Positions 4,343 to 6,454 of a DNA stretch of 6,454 bases are shown one piece after another. The position numbers were made by a program, and so were the translations under genes. How positions within the stretch are numbered: the stretch's first letter is position 1; every line of letters starts with the position of its first letter. This DNA comes from Actinomycetota bacterium (GTDB lineage Bacteria; Actinomycetota; Acidimicrobiia; Acidimicrobiales; Ilumatobacteraceae): positions 1 through 6,454 of the forward strand of contig SYCH01000181.1 of the NCBI GenBank assembly GCA_005787025.1, given 5' to 3'. A model generated the notes under the pieces. The model searched no databases, was not told the DNA's origin, and saw only the letters and a program-made list of their open reading frames with translations.

Positions 4343-6454
4343 TCGGAGATCGTCGCGCCTGGTGGCTTTGGGCGTGGTCGCAACCGTGATTTTCACGGCT
4401 CTCGGCCTTCGCATGTGGTTCTTGCAGGTCGTGGACTCATCGTCCCTCGAGTTGAAGGTGCAGTCGAACAAGACGCGGACGGTGAAGTTGTTGCCCGAAC
4501 GCGGCCGCATCTTCGATCGCGAGGGGCGGATCATGGCCGACAACGAACGCATCGTCACGGTGACGGTTGCTTGGGAGGCGATGCGAGACGACGATGATCG
4601 TTCGGAACTCTTCTCGCGATTGGCGCCGGTGCTCGACATGGCAGTCGACGACATGGAAACCCGCTATGCCGGTCCCGTCGGGTCTGAAGGTGAGCGCACG
4701 GGTTCGCGATACAGCCCGCTTTTGCCGATGCCGTTGATGGAGAGTGTCAGCGAGGAAACCGTGGCCTACTTGCTCGAACGTTCCGAGGACTTCCCCGGGG
4801 TCGATGCCACGATCCAATGGAAGCGCGAGTATCCCTACGCCCCGTTGGCCGCACACGTGGTCGGTTACCTCGGCGCCATCACCAAGAGCGACGCGGCACA
4901 GTACAAGGACCTCGGTTACGACCTGAACGAACGTGTCGGTCAGTTCGGTGTGGAGAAGATCTTCGAGCCGTACCTTCGAGGTACACCGGGTTTCGTTCGC
5001 TACGAGGTCGATTCACGGGGTGCGATCTTGCGCGTGGTCGAACGTGTCGAGCCCGTTCCGGGCAACGATCTGCAACTCGCGATCGATTTGGATTACCAGC
5101 AGTTCGCGGAACAGGCGTTGGAGACGCAGTTGCGCTTGAATCGGTTCATCGTCGCGTGTCAGGCCAAGGACGACAAGAAGCAGTTGGTGAAGCCGCAGTT
5201 CCCCGAGTGCTCCAACTTGAAGGCCCCGGCCGGTTCGGTGGTCATGATGGACTATTCGAACGGCGAGGTGCTGGCGCTGGCCAGTTATCCGACGTTCGAC
5301 AACCGCTGGTTCAACTCGGGCATCTCCGGGGACAAGTTCGCGCAGATCTTCCCCAACACCAAGGACCCGGACCAGTCGTTGCTCGTGAACCGAGCCATCT
5401 CCGGTCAGTACAACCTGGGCTCCAGTTTCAAGCCCTTCGTGGCCTACGCGGCATTGGCCACCGGCCAACTCCCCGGTGGGGCGAGCTATCGGTACGTCGA
5501 TCAGGGTTCGTACACGCTCGTCAGCATCGACCGCGAGACCTGCCAAGTGGTGAAGTGCATTTATCGAAACGCGCTGTGCGGCGGTGGAAACTATGCGTGT
5601 CGCTACGGCGTGGTGACGGTCGAGGACGCCCTCGCCGTTTCGACCGACACGTTCTTTTACAAGATCGGCGAGGAGATCTTCTCCGAACGAGGTGGGCAGC
5701 CGATTCTTCAGGAGGAGGTACGCAAGTTCGGTTTCGGTTCGCGCACCGGCATCGATCTTCCCTACGAGTCCGCGGGTCGTGTGCCCGACAAGGAGAGCAA
5801 GCGCCAACTCGTCGAGGACGGTGTGCTGATGGAGGGCGAGAGTCCGAATTATCTCGTCGGAGACAACGTCCAGTTGTCGGTGGGTCAGGGACTGCTGGCG
5901 GCATCCCCGTTGCAATTGGCCCAGGCCTATGGAGCCTTGGGTAACGGTGGTGATGTCAACCGACCGCTGATCGCATTGGCGCTCCTGTCACCCAGTACCC
6001 CCAACTCCGAGCAGGTGGGCATGGCGGATCTGTCGCAGTCGACGGTGGTGCTGAACCTCGGATTGAAGAACACCGTTCGATCGCTGAACATTCCGCCCGA
6101 TGTCCTCGATCCCATCGTGAAGGGTCTCACGCGGGTGATCACCGGTCCGGGAACCGACAACGGCTCGTACCACGCCACCACCGGTGAGCGGTTGTTCAAG
6201 AGTTATCCGTACAAGGATCTACCCATCGCGGGCAAGACCGGAACGGCGCAAGGTGCGGCCAGCCTTCCGTGGAACGACTCGTCGGCCTTCGGCGCCTTCA
6301 GCCTCGATCCGACGCGCCCCATCGTGGTGTCGGCGTATCTCGAGAAGGCCGGCTACGGTGCCAAGGCCGCGGCTCCCGTGGTGAAGTGCATGTTCATGGC
6401 CGTCGCGGGCGCGGCTTTGATGGCTCCGGTCGTTCCGTCCAATCCGTTGAACAC
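4332..6454 (+). CDS. mrdA: Penicillin-binding protein 2, elongasome transpeptidase, 3' end outside window
   Basis: Class B PBP that cross-links peptidoglycan in lateral-wall growth together with RodA. The frame has no stop from 4296 to the right edge and gives 707 residues from GTG 4332, the first in-frame start. Order: one transmembrane segment (about 10-28, followed by RMWFLQV); PERGRIFDREGR (55-66) opening the PBP dimerisation/pedestal domain; VGQFGVEKIFEPYLRG (about 202-217); then the transpeptidase domain with SSFK (catalytic Ser364, Lys367), STD (437-439; PBP2 often has SxD where other PBPs have SxN) and KTG (635-637). All catalytic residues are present. The sequence after KTG (AAPVVKCMF near 680-688) is what normally closes the domain, so only a short tail should be missing. 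Cys276 and Cys293 flank an insertion, and Cys404, 409, 416 and 423 cluster before the STD motif. The position after mreBCD favours PBP2 over the division protein FtsI. The exact N-terminus is uncertain because the better start signal lies at 4277 in another frame. Confidence 0.95.
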   Translation, partial: MATDRRSSRLVALGVVATVIFTALGLRMWFLQVVDSSSLELKVQSNKTRTVKLLPERGRIFDREGRIMADNERIVTVTVAWEAMRDDDDRSELFSRLAPVLDMAVDDMETRYAGPVGSEGERTGSRYSPLLPMPLMESVSEETVAYLLERSEDFPGVDATIQWKREYPYAPLAAHVVGYLGAITKSDAAQYKDLGYDLNERVGQFGVEKIFEPYLRGTPGFVRYEVDSRGAILRVVERVEPVPGNDLQLAIDLDYQQFAEQALETQLRLNRFIVACQAKDDKKQLVKPQFPECSNLKAPAGSVVMMDYSNGEVLALASYPTFDNRWFNSGISGDKFAQIFPNTKDPDQSLLVNRAISGQYNLGSSFKPFVAYAALATGQLPGGASYRYVDQGSYTLVSIDRETCQVVKCIYRNALCGGGNYACRYGVVTVEDALAVSTDTFFYKIGEEIFSERGGQPILQEEVRKFGFGSRTGIDLPYESAGRVPDKESKRQLVEDGVLMEGESPNYLVGDNVQLSVGQGLLAASPLQLAQAYGALGNGGDVNRPLIALALLSPSTPNSEQVGMADLSQSTVVLNLGLKNTVRSLNIPPDVLDPIVKGLTRVITGPGTDNGSYHATTGERLFKSYPYKDLPIAGKTGTAQGAASLPWNDSSAFGAFSLDPTRPIVVSAYLEKAGYGAKAAAPVVKCMFMAVAGAALMAPVVPSNPLN

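Noticed and set aside
5013..5915. Antisense open frame of about 300 codons inside mrdA
   Set aside because: Shadow of PBP2. No stops arise because of the GC-rich third positions, and it has no motifs.
4817..5944. Open frame of about 375 codons on the + strand inside mrdA
   Set aside because: Arg/Gly-rich out-of-frame shadow of the PBP2 frame, which carries SSFK, STD and KTG. It lacks any family motif.

Overview
The window looks like a chromosomal segment from a GC-rich Gram-positive bacterium of the phylum Actinomycetota. The codons are strongly G/C-biased at third positions. The order folC-ndk-mreB-mreC-mreD-PBP2 gene is the one I know from Streptomyces. A deep-branching, non-mycobacterial group such as Acidimicrobiia is my best guess, because mreBCD is retained and a secreted protein carries a long Thr/Ser-rich linker. 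That placement is inference, not something the sequence proves.

Layout, all on the + strand: (1) the 3' part of folC (folylpolyglutamate/dihydrofolate synthase), cut off at the left edge; (2) ndk, 33 bp downstream, apparently expressed from its own leaderless promoter that overlaps the folC stop codon; (3) an 83-bp gap with a GC hairpin and then a perfect AGGAGG ribosome-binding site for mreB; (4) mreB, mreC and mreD, tightly packed (14-bp gap, then a 4-bp ATGA overlap); (5) a 51-bp junction after mreD that contains an unexpected strong ribosome-binding site and a 21-codon reading frame; (6) mrdA, encoding the class B penicillin-binding protein PBP2, open at the right edge after about 707 codons and probably close to its C-terminus. 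There is no gene-free stretch over 100 bp. I see no tRNA, rRNA, CRISPR array, insertion sequence or phage gene.

How the genes work together: MreB filaments, MreC, MreD and PBP2 are core parts of the elongasome, which builds lateral-wall peptidoglycan. The expected next gene is rodA, the glycosyltransferase partner of PBP2, beyond the right edge. ndk and folC are housekeeping genes of nucleotide and folate metabolism that share the neighbourhood.

The region is mostly ordinary and I do not claim a new system. The parts worth a second look are: the mreD-mrdA junction, where the best start signal lies in a different frame from PBP2; a Thr/Ser-rich insertion of about 105 residues in MreC with an internal 18-bp tandem repeat; six cysteines in the transpeptidase part of PBP2, four of them clustered between the SxxK and SxD motifs; and the leaderless ndk promoter.
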